Shown here: one piece after another, positions 1 to 5,797 of the stretch
How positions within the stretch are numbered: the stretch's first letter is position 1
How the letters are laid out: every line of letters begins with the position of its first letter
Source: CAZERD01 sp964515405
Lineage (GTDB): Bacteria; Campylobacterota_A; Desulfurellia; Desulfurellales; CAZERD01
DNA: 14,287 nucleotides
Assembly: GCA_964515405.1 (NCBI GenBank)
Contig: CAZERD010000041.1
Span: 1 to 14,287, forward strand
Direction of reading: 5' to 3'
Translations under genes and position numbers: made by a program
Notes under the pieces: model-generated
What the model was told of the DNA's origin: nothing
What the model saw: the letters and a program-made list of their open reading frames with translations, nothing else
Databases searched by the model: none

Positions 1-107
1 AGAACTATATGTTTATACTCTGCAGCATCTATATTTTTTCTAAGTTTGTCTGCTGCTTTCCAAAGTTGTTGTTCTAAAGATTCAACAACACTCTCCCCCT
101 GTATCAT
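1..107 (-). CDS. hsdM: Type I restriction-modification system methyltransferase subunit, N-terminus only (cut by left edge)
   Basis: Reading the minus strand from ATG at 107 gives 35 codons that run off the window edge. The translation begins MIQGESVVESLEQQLWKAAD and includes LWKAADKLRKNIDAAEYKH, the hallmark start of HsdM, where the helical N-terminal domain begins with L-W-x-A-A-D-x-L-R-x-N-x-D-x-x-E-Y-K-H before the GLIFLKYISD segment. HsdM is the S-adenosylmethionine-dependent adenine methyltransferase of type I restriction systems and works in complex with HsdS (specificity) and HsdR (translocase/nuclease), whose genes are expected beyond the left edge. The start is set by an in-frame ATG-TAA just upstream (113-108), so ATG 107 is the first usable start. 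A G-run (114-119 on the plus strand as C) sits about 7 bases before it as a Shine-Dalgarno-like site. Recognition rests on the N-terminal signature only; the catalytic NPPY motif is outside the window. Confidence 0.85.
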   Translation of the reverse strand, partial: MIQGESVVESLEQQLWKAADKLRKNIDAAEYKHIV

Positions 108-133
108 TTACATCCCCCCATACTTTCTGAATT

Positions 134-147
134 CTATCACAGGATAG
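134..147. repeat. Short perfect inverted repeat upstream of hsdM
   Basis: CTATC (134-138), a 4-base spacer and GATAG (143-147) form a perfect 5+5 inverted repeat 27 bp upstream of the hsdM start codon. Its position would suit a small operator near the hsdM promoter, since type I systems are sometimes transcriptionally controlled. Five base pairs is short enough to arise by chance, and I could not find a convincing -35/-10 pair around it. Confidence 0.2.
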
Positions 148-384
148 TTACTTTTGCATACATCTAACAGCTTCCTAAAGCACCCTACTCCGGCAAAATA
201 GCCCAGATACCAGAAGGTAAAACAAACACGATAAAAAACCCCAAAGAGAATAACAGAAAACCAAAAAGAGAATCTCGAAATCCAGAGTAACCTTCACACA
301 GTATTTCCTAAAACTTATCACTCTTGCTCTTCCACTTCTACGATAACTTTAACTATCTCAACTGAATAGCCAAAAAACAACTTT

Positions 385-411
385 CCCTACCGACCCTTTA
401 CTCCCTACCCC
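385..411 (-). promoter_or_regulatory. Canonical G-quadruplex motif on the minus strand
   Basis: On the minus strand there are four G-tracts of at least three: complements of 408-411, 403-405, 394-396 and 385-387, separated by loops of 2, 6 and 6 bases. This satisfies the usual G3+ N1-7 rule for an intramolecular quadruplex; the plus strand would be the matching C-rich i-motif. It lies about 280 bp upstream of hsdM in the sense orientation of hsdM, and downstream of the thioredoxin-like gene, so in RNA form it would be in the hsdM leader or in read-through transcript of the ccdA operon. The motif is directly visible; folding and function are inference. Confidence 0.5.
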
Positions 412-665
412 AATGTTACACAAAACAAGAAAAACAAACCACGATCAAAACCATAACGCCTACGGTGATATTTTACATACCTCTTATATGCTTTTATCCC
501 TACACTTCTCATTCTTTCCGAACTACCCCACCATTAAGATGATGAATTTCCCGCTCCTCTATCACCCTCCTACACGCTTAACGTCTTGTACCCTAACAGC
601 CCTTTCACAGGGTAAAGATGTATTTATATCACAAACCAGCTTGTAAAAGTGTATCTAAGTGCACG

Positions 666-685
666 AAAGACAACCTTCTGTCTTT
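666..685. other. Perfect 7-bp hairpin in the intergenic region
   Basis: AAAGACA (666-672) and TGTCTTT (679-685) pair perfectly around a 6-base loop. It could be a secondary terminator for transcripts leaving the ccdA/thioredoxin operon on the minus strand, but only a three-T end within the stem is available and no clean U-tract follows, so the role is open. Confidence 0.25.
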
Positions 686-849
686 AGCCCCTTGTGTCTT
701 CACTCAACTTATCTACAGCTTTGTTGAATAATAATCTTGTTAACTCCTCCTTTCTATCCCTACAGGAAACCCTGGCTCTAAGCCGTCGCTTCACGCTTTT
801 TTGTGTGTTTCTCAAAAGCACAACATCATCAAAAAGGAAGAAAGGTACA

Positions 850-877
850 TGAAGCCAAGTCCGTTATTACTGCTTCA
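850..877 (-). terminator. Probable terminator of the ccdA-thioredoxin operon
   Basis: On the minus strand the stem begins exactly at the TGA stop of the thioredoxin-like gene. TGAAGC (877-872) plus AGT pairs with ACT and GCTTCA (855-850), giving a 9-bp stem with a two-base bulge and an 8-base loop. The sequence that follows (848-831 read on the minus strand) is T-rich with a final run of five T, interrupted by C residues. This is an imperfect intrinsic terminator, weaker than the one after rubrerythrin, but the position immediately after the last gene supports the call. Confidence 0.4.
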
Positions 878-1348
878 ATGCAATTTCATATAGTCCTCAA
901 TAGTTGCCCTTTTATACGCACCAGAAAGCACGTATTTCAGCACTTTGAAAAACATATTAGGCTTAAGATAGCCAGGAATCGTAACGATAGGCTCCAGTCT
1001 ACTATTGGTAAGCACTATGTAAGGAGTTGACCCCCTGAAACCATATACACGGGCAAGCTCCAACGCGCTCACCGTGAGGTTCCCATGCACTTTTGTGTGC
1101 AACAAATATTTTCTTTTCTCATTCACATGGATAAAATACACCGTCATTTTGGAGGCTAGCTCCCTGAGACGCTCGTTGGCCTTAAGATCATGATGGAGCT
1201 CCCTACAATAGTGACACGTGGTACTGTCAAAAATTAGCATAGCGTATCTTCCATGAGTGGTCAACTTAACTGGCTTGCTGGAGTTTGAACTGCTACATCC
1301 GTAAGCAAAAAATAGTGTAAAGACTATAAAAATTAACAGCTTTCTCAT
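875..1348 (-). CDS. SoxW-like thioredoxin-fold lipoprotein (157 aa)
   Basis: Predicted to be an exported disulfide-active thioredoxin-fold protein anchored to a membrane from the periplasmic side. Residues 1-17 form a signal peptide (MRK, then a hydrophobic stretch) ending in FAYGC, a plausible lipobox with Cys18 as the lipidated residue, followed by a Ser/Asn-rich linker. The thioredoxin active site is C45-H-Y-C48 after MLIFDSTTC, and STPYIVL near residue 110 supplies the cis-proline loop. The segment ending IPGYLKPNMFFKVLKYV matches the C-terminal pattern of the SoxW/COG2143 thioredoxin-related family. ATG 1348 is preceded by GGGGGTGA. It lies 28 bp downstream of ccdA in the same operon, so CcdA is the likely electron supplier. 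The target could be c-type cytochrome or other periplasmic cysteines; no sox genes are visible, so a sulfur-oxidation role is not supported here. Confidence 0.8.
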   Translation of the reverse strand: MRKLLIFIVFTLFFAYGCSSSNSSKPVKLTTHGRYAMLIFDSTTCHYCRELHHDLKANERLRELASKMTVYFIHVNEKRKYLLHTKVHGNLTVSALELARVYGFRGSTPYIVLTNSRLEPIVTIPGYLKPNMFFKVLKYVLSGAYKRATIEDYMKLH

Positions 1349-1376
1349 GATTCACCCCCATTTCAAACTTGCACCT

Positions 1377-2051
1377 CTAAAAACCACCATTATATATAAG
1401 ATAAATACCAGCTACAACCAACAAGAGGCCTGAAATCATCTGTATTATATCTAATCTCCTCAAAAACCCAGAAGCCTTGAAGAAGTAGTTTATAGAAAAT
1501 GCAAAAACAAGGAATGGTAAACCTATTCCAACGGAGTACAAAAACAACAGAATCATACCCTTAGCAACACTCGCCGTACCAGCAGCAAGGATTAAGATAA
1601 AAGATAACATAGGCCCAACACACGGACTCCACCCTACAGCAAATATAAGCCCAAACACAAAGGAGGGAACAACACCTTTGGAACTAAAACGGAAATCAAA
1701 TCTCCTTGTCCGAGCCATAAAATCCACATTAACTACACCTGCAACCTGCAACCCAAGAAGCACCACCACAACCCCAGATATCCTTGCAAGAAGAATTTTA
1801 TTAGCGACCAAAAACTCCCCAACGCCGCTTGAGGCGGCACCCATACTGGTAAAAATCAAAGCAAAACCAATGATGAACGCCATCGTCCTAACAAACACCA
1901 AACGAAACTCAATCCCAGAAGAATCCTTCAGTTCCTCCAGGCTGTAACCAGTAACAAAAGATACGTAAACGGGGATCAACGGGAAAATGCAAGGAGAAAA
2001 GAAGCTGAGTAAACCTGCAAAAAAAGAGCTCCACATCAAGCTAAGACTCAA
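1377..2051 (-). CDS. ccdA: CcdA-type transmembrane thiol-disulfide electron transporter (224 aa)
   Basis: CcdA is the short, DsbD-beta-like inner-membrane protein that moves electrons from cytoplasmic thioredoxin to periplasmic thioredoxin-fold partners, for example in cytochrome c maturation. The protein has about six hydrophobic segments and the two family active-site cysteines: C21 in SFFSPCIFPLIPVY at the first helix and C144 in AVGWSPCVGP at the fourth. Length of 224 residues is normal for CcdA and too short for full DsbD. The start is a TTG at 2051: an in-frame TAA lies directly upstream, GGAGGT and GAGG sit 5-10 bases before it, and the first ATG (2036) is too far from any Shine-Dalgarno site. 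It leads a two-gene operon with the SoxW-like lipoprotein, the probable recipient of its electrons, and is transcribed divergently from rubrerythrin. Confidence 0.88.
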   Translation of the reverse strand: MSLSLMWSSFFAGLLSFFSPCIFPLIPVYVSFVTGYSLEELKDSSGIEFRLVFVRTMAFIIGFALIFTSMGAASSGVGEFLVANKILLARISGVVVVLLGLQVAGVVNVDFMARTRRFDFRFSSKGVVPSFVFGLIFAVGWSPCVGPMLSFILILAAGTASVAKGMILLFLYSVGIGLPFLVFAFSINYFFKASGFLRRLDIIQMISGLLLVVAGIYLIYNGGF

Positions 2052-2097
2052 TTATCCTCAACCTCCAAAAGACAGGGAACAATACACTCTCTCTATC

Positions 2098-2126
2098 TTT
2101 ATAGCTTTTTATTCCCTGATTGTAAA
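2098..2126 (-). promoter_or_regulatory. Sigma-70-type promoter for ccdA operon
   Basis: On the minus strand, TTTACA (2126-2121, five of six matches to TTGACA) is followed after exactly 17 bases by TATAAA (2103-2098). A transcript would start near 2091, leaving about 40 nt of leader before the TTG start codon. This is a good match to the housekeeping consensus. Confidence 0.6.
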
Positions 2127-2157
2127 GACAGAGACTATACTATTTCAAAAAGTGGAC

Positions 2158-2185
2158 TTGTCTAAGCATTTAAATTTAGTATAAT
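2158..2185 (+). promoter_or_regulatory. Sigma-70-type promoter for rubrerythrin
   Basis: TTGTCT (2158-2163) is followed after 16 bases by a perfect TATAAT (2180-2185). Transcription would begin near 2192, about 26 nt before the ATG. The -10 is consensus and the -35 is weak (four of six), a combination often seen where an activator or repressor adjusts expression. The -35 elements of this and the ccdA promoter are about 31 bp apart, so one regulator could affect both. Confidence 0.6.
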
Positions 2186-2217
2186 GTCCACAGCTTTACA
2201 AAAAAGGAGGTGTTACT

Positions 2218-2724
2218 ATGAAGAAAATGACAGAAAAATCACTGAAAGAGGCCTTTGCAGGAGAATCAATGGCCCACATGAAGTACCTTGCCTTTGCAGA
2301 TGTAGCTGAAAAAGAAGGATTCAAAGGAATCGCCAAACTGTTTAGAGCCATCGCCTATGCTGAGCAGGTGCACGCTACAAACCACGCCAAGGCCCTTGAT
2401 TTGATAGGGTCCACAGCTGAGAATCTTAAGGAGGCTATCGATGGGGAAAATTTTGAAGTTACTGAAATGTACCCAGCCTACGATGCAATAGCAAAACTTC
2501 AGGGGGAAAAAGCAGCTGAACGCTCCATAAAATACGCTATAGAAGCCGAAAAGATACATGAGAAGATGTACCAAGACGCTCTTGAGGCTGTGAAAAACAA
2601 CAACGATAAAGAAGTAGAAAACGTGTATGTGTGTCCCGTATGCGGTTTCACTGTGATAGGAGAACCAGATACAAACAAGTGTCCTATATGTGGAATTCCA
2701 TTTGAGAGGTTCGTAGAATTTTAA
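2218..2724 (+). CDS. rbr: Rubrerythrin (168 aa)
   Basis: Cytoplasmic non-heme diiron peroxidase that reduces hydrogen peroxide to water in anaerobes and microaerophiles, using electrons from rubredoxin or an NAD(P)H reductase. Residues 1-125 are the four-helix ferritin-like domain with the expected carboxylate/histidine ligands: E16, E49-x-x-H52, E80-x-x-E83 and E111-x-x-H114. Residues 135-168 are the rubredoxin-like Fe(Cys)4 domain, with C139-P-V-C142-G and C155-P-I-C158-G. Both domains are complete; 168 residues is slightly shorter than Desulfovibrio rubrerythrin (about 191). ATG 2218 follows a near-perfect Shine-Dalgarno sequence (AAGGAGG at 2204-2210). It is a single-gene unit with its own promoter and a terminator beginning in the stop codon, divergent from ccdA and convergent with the nuo operon. 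Confidence 0.96.
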   Translation: MKKMTEKSLKEAFAGESMAHMKYLAFADVAEKEGFKGIAKLFRAIAYAEQVHATNHAKALDLIGSTAENLKEAIDGENFEVTEMYPAYDAIAKLQGEKAAERSIKYAIEAEKIHEKMYQDALEAVKNNNDKEVENVYVCPVCGFTVIGEPDTNKCPICGIPFERFVEF

Positions 2725-2744
2725 AAGGGGGCTGTTCCCCTTTT
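2723..2744. terminator. Bidirectional intrinsic terminator between rubrerythrin and nuoN
   Basis: AAAAGGGG (2723-2730), a 6-base loop and CCCCTTTT (2737-2744) form a perfect 8-bp stem. Because A-tracts and T-tracts flank the GC core on both sides, it can end transcription both from rubrerythrin (+) and from the nuo operon (-). The stem overlaps the rubrerythrin TAA stop and lies about 40 bp past the nuoN stop. Confidence 0.8.
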
Positions 2745-2783
2745 ATATATCTTCACAATAGCACCAGAGAATATAACTCGAGT

Positions 2784-4223
2784 CTACAAACCCACAGATG
2801 ATAACGCCGTTGACAGTATATAAGAAGGGAAAACACCCAAAAAAAGAGTCCCAAGAACACCCACAAAGACAACCAACTTTACGAGGGGAGAGGCGAAAAC
2901 AGCAACACGGGAATCCGGTTCTCCTTTCATGTACATAGTAACAACGATATTCAAATAAAAGTAAGCGGATACAGCGCTGTTTATCACCGCTATAACAACA
3001 AGCCAGTAGAAGCCTGATTTTATTGCAGCGGAAAACAAATAGTACTTGCCAACAAACCCGACGGTTGGGGGAACACCAGCAAGAGAAAACATGAATACAA
3101 GCATAGCAGCACCCATAAGTGGATACTTATAACCCAATCCCCTCAGATTGCTTATCTCCGTACCCACGTCACCTCTTTTGCTTATAAATTCTGCAATGGC
3201 AAAAGCACCAAGATTCATAAAGACATAACCGAACAGGTAAAACAGGGCGGCCCCATAGCCAAGAGCATTGGCAGCTACGAAACCCACAAGTATATACCCA
3301 GCATGAGCTATTGAAGAGTATCCCAGCAATCTCTTTAAGTCCTTCTGCCACAGTGCAACAGTATTACCAAATGTCATGGTTAAAACTGCTATTATCCACA
3401 ATATGCTCTGCCAGTGCACCTCTATAGGAGCCATCCCAACAGAAAGCAACCTCATAAGAGCCACAAACGTAGCAGCCTTAGGGGCAACAGACATAAATCC
3501 GCTCATGGGGGTAGGAGCAGAGGCATAGACATCAGGTGTCCAAGCATGAAACGGGAATGCTGCTATCTTAAATCCAAAACCAATAAGGAGCATCACAAAG
3601 GCTATAATTGTTACCCATGTGTGTAGAGAATCTGAATGAATCAGTCCACTCCTGATAATATTCAAATCCACACTCCTAAACAGTCCATACACCAATCCTA
3701 TACCAAGCACAAGAAATCCAGAGGCAAACCCTCCTAATATAAAATACTTAAGAGAACCCTCAACACCTTTACCGTCCTTTAAGAACCCAGTGAGTATATA
3801 CATACCTATAGAAAGAGTTTCAACGGATATGAGCATCACGATAAGATTGTAAGTAGAAGCAAAGAATTGCATCGCCGCTACAGAAAATAAGAGGACAGTA
3901 TAGTACTCTCCCGTGTTTATCTCCTCCCTTTCCAAGAATCCAAAACCCATAACCACAGCCAGTATTGAAGTGGAAAGTATAATTATATCTGTAAAGTTGC
4001 TCATTCTATCCATAATAGCCATACCTTTAAAGGCAACCTGATGATGACCAAACATATAAACAGAGACAAACAGGGCGCAGAGCAGACCTACCAAGGAGAG
4101 TATTCCATTTATGCTCTTCAAACCCCTGGGCAACCACAGGTCCACAAAGAACACTATAAACCCAAACACAATTACCACAAGCTGTGGAGCTATTCCCCAG
4201 AAATCAACCACCGAATAATTCAT
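2784..4223 (-). CDS. nuoN: Complex I antiporter-like membrane subunit NuoN (479 aa)
   Basis: One of the three Mrp-antiporter-like proton-pumping subunits of the complex I membrane arm, lying next to NuoK. About fourteen hydrophobic helices fill the protein. Conserved charges fall where expected: E135 in LISVETLSIGMYILTG (helix 5), K219 in GFGFKIAAFPFHAWTPDVYA (helix 7, next to the broken helix) and K249 in SVAPKAATF (helix 8). The A-A-F-P-F-H-x-W-x-P-D-V-Y signature is typical of NuoN rather than NuoL or NuoM. Length of 479 matches the family. ATG 4223 is preceded by GAGGGG with 9-bp spacing and lies 14 bp after the nuoM stop. It is the last nuo gene, followed by the shared terminator. Confidence 0.96.
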   Translation of the reverse strand: MNYSVVDFWGIAPQLVVIVFGFIVFFVDLWLPRGLKSINGILSLVGLLCALFVSVYMFGHHQVAFKGMAIMDRMSNFTDIIILSTSILAVVMGFGFLEREEINTGEYYTVLLFSVAAMQFFASTYNLIVMLISVETLSIGMYILTGFLKDGKGVEGSLKYFILGGFASGFLVLGIGLVYGLFRSVDLNIIRSGLIHSDSLHTWVTIIAFVMLLIGFGFKIAAFPFHAWTPDVYASAPTPMSGFMSVAPKAATFVALMRLLSVGMAPIEVHWQSILWIIAVLTMTFGNTVALWQKDLKRLLGYSSIAHAGYILVGFVAANALGYGAALFYLFGYVFMNLGAFAIAEFISKRGDVGTEISNLRGLGYKYPLMGAAMLVFMFSLAGVPPTVGFVGKYYLFSAAIKSGFYWLVVIAVINSAVSAYFYLNIVVTMYMKGEPDSRVAVFASPLVKLVVFVGVLGTLFLGVFPSYILSTALSSVGL

Positions 4224-4237
4224 TGCTACAAACCCCT

Positions 4238-5785
4238 CTATCCTTTTTTCACATATACCGCCCTGTAAAGTCCAGAAACCTTCTGGACCTGCACACTCCT
4301 CTCAGTTTGATGTATGAGGTGCTTTACAGAGACATCCATCCGGGAAAGGAACGTCTGAGGATAAACCCCTATCCAGAAAACAAAAAGGATCAACGGAGCA
4401 AGATAAACCCATTCCCTAAAGTTCATATCTTTAAGCCCCAGATTTCTCGGATTATTCACCTTATAAAATATCACCCTCTTAAACATGGTAAGCATGTACG
4501 TAGCTGAAAATATCCCCGCAAAGGCGGCTATCATGGCAAAGATAGGGTGCGATTTGAAAGTCCCAAATAAAACCATAAATTCACCAACAAATCCATTGGT
4601 CATGGGTAAGGCTATCGAAGATAGGGTGAATATCATGAAAAAGGTAGCAAATACGGGCACAAGAGATGCAAGCCCTGCATACTCACCTATGAGCCTCGTA
4701 TGTCTCCTTTCGTATATCACACCAACTATCAAAAAGAGAGCTCCCGTTGATATCCCATGGTTTATCATGGTAAGTATTGAACCTTCAAGTCCTATCTGTG
4801 TCAACGCAAACATACCCAACATGGTAAAACCAAGGTGCGAAACGGATGAGTAAGCTACCAGTTTCTTTATATCAGGCTGAACCATAGCCACAAAAGCACC
4901 GTAGAATATGCCTATCAGAGCGAGCACCAAAATAAGCACGGTAAACAGATGTGTCATGTTAGGAAACATGGGAAGATTGAATCTTAGAAAGCCATAGGTG
5001 CCCATCTTCAGCAGAATGCCTGCTAACAACACGGAACCTGCCGTTGGAGCCTCAACATGTGCCCATGGGAGCCATGTATGGAATGGCCACATAGGAACCT
5101 TGATGGCAAACGCTATAAAAAACGCCAGGAACAGCCAAAATTGAAGATGAGCCGGCAGTGGGGATGACATGAGCGTAACAATGTTGGAAGTGTAATGCCC
5201 AGTATAGTGATAATGGAGAAAGTACAAAGCCATGATGGCAGCCAGCATAAACACACTACCAGCAAACGTGTAGAGGAAAAACTTCATGGTAGCAAACACC
5301 CTGTTAGGTCCACCCCATATCCCAATCATCATATACATAGGGATAAGCTGAAACTCCCAGAACACATAAAAAAGAAACATATCAAGCGAGACAAACACTC
5401 CAAGCATCCCTGTCTGCATTATTAGAATCACTATATTGAATAGCTTCACCTTCTTATCTATGGCTTTCCAAGTAGATAGTTGAGCAAGCGGGGTCAAGAA
5501 AGTGGTAAGTAACACAAGGAAAAGACTTATGCCATCTATACCCATATAATAATGAAAATTCAAAGGCTTTATCCACAGGTAGTTTTCCACAAACTGCATG
5601 TGGTACGTTGAAGGATCGAACGCAAAAAACAGAGGCAACGAAACGAAAAAATCCAGCAGAAGCACAAAGAATGTAAACCACTTTATAAGGGAAGCATTCT
5701 TCTCACTCATAAATGAAACTACAAAAGCCCCCACAAGGGGGATAAAGGTTATTAGCGACAATATCGGGAAGTGCAACTGATTCAT
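4238..5785 (-). CDS. nuoM: Complex I antiporter-like membrane subunit NuoM (515 aa)
   Basis: Middle proton-translocating subunit of the membrane arm, between NuoL and NuoN. The helix-5 glutamate is at E144 (VFWEFQLIPMYMMIG), the same number as the essential E144 of E. coli NuoM. K229 in AFAIKVPMWPFHTWLP and K260 in GILLKMGTYG are the counterparts of the proton-channel lysines. The W-P-F-H-T-W-L-P-x-A-H-x-E-A-P-T motif is the NuoM form of the family signature. Length of 515 is normal. ATG 5785 has AAGGAGT upstream overlapping the nuoL stop; the gap from nuoL is 12 bp. Confidence 0.97.
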   Translation of the reverse strand: MNQLHFPILSLITFIPLVGAFVVSFMSEKNASLIKWFTFFVLLLDFFVSLPLFFAFDPSTYHMQFVENYLWIKPLNFHYYMGIDGISLFLVLLTTFLTPLAQLSTWKAIDKKVKLFNIVILIMQTGMLGVFVSLDMFLFYVFWEFQLIPMYMMIGIWGGPNRVFATMKFFLYTFAGSVFMLAAIMALYFLHYHYTGHYTSNIVTLMSSPLPAHLQFWLFLAFFIAFAIKVPMWPFHTWLPWAHVEAPTAGSVLLAGILLKMGTYGFLRFNLPMFPNMTHLFTVLILVLALIGIFYGAFVAMVQPDIKKLVAYSSVSHLGFTMLGMFALTQIGLEGSILTMINHGISTGALFLIVGVIYERRHTRLIGEYAGLASLVPVFATFFMIFTLSSIALPMTNGFVGEFMVLFGTFKSHPIFAMIAAFAGIFSATYMLTMFKRVIFYKVNNPRNLGLKDMNFREWVYLAPLILFVFWIGVYPQTFLSRMDVSVKHLIHQTERSVQVQKVSGLYRAVYVKKG

Positions 5786-5797
5786 AAGCTGAACTCC

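Larger units (their letters stand above)
114..849. other. Long intergenic region with no supported gene, strongly C-over-G on the plus strand
   Basis: About 735 bp lie between the end of the thioredoxin-like gene and the start of hsdM. I found no ORF with a convincing start, Shine-Dalgarno site and family signature on either strand. The plus strand is very poor in G: bases 361-420 contain about 22 C and 4 G, and bases 481-540 about 20 C and 3 G, far more skewed than the nuo genes. Two minus-strand stop-free runs of about 60 codons exist (roughly 860-667 and 293-108) but lack ATG starts, and that length is near what chance gives in this base composition. I saw no tRNA, rRNA, CRISPR or insertion-sequence ends. 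It contains a G-quadruplex motif and small hairpins listed separately. It could be the promoter and leader of hsdM, a decayed gene, or a joint between a mobile restriction locus and the core genome. Confidence 0.6.

Noticed and set aside
472..535. Minus-strand fragment containing EREIHHLNGG as an HNH nuclease remnant
   Set aside because: Only about 20 codons between stops, and the remaining HNH residues are absent; the resemblance is too short to support.
413..646. A 77-codon plus-strand ORF in the intergenic gap
   Set aside because: No Shine-Dalgarno site, low-complexity composition driven by the C-rich strand, no recognisable motif, and antisense to the likely direction of transcription.
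758..786. Short stems at 763-774 and 774-784 as a structured RNA
   Set aside because: Four-base stems with tiny loops, mutually overlapping, and no match to tmRNA, 6S, SRP or RNase P signatures that I could recognise.
1377..2051. Calling the membrane transporter DsbD
   Set aside because: There are no N- or C-terminal periplasmic domains; the length and two-cysteine core fit CcdA only.
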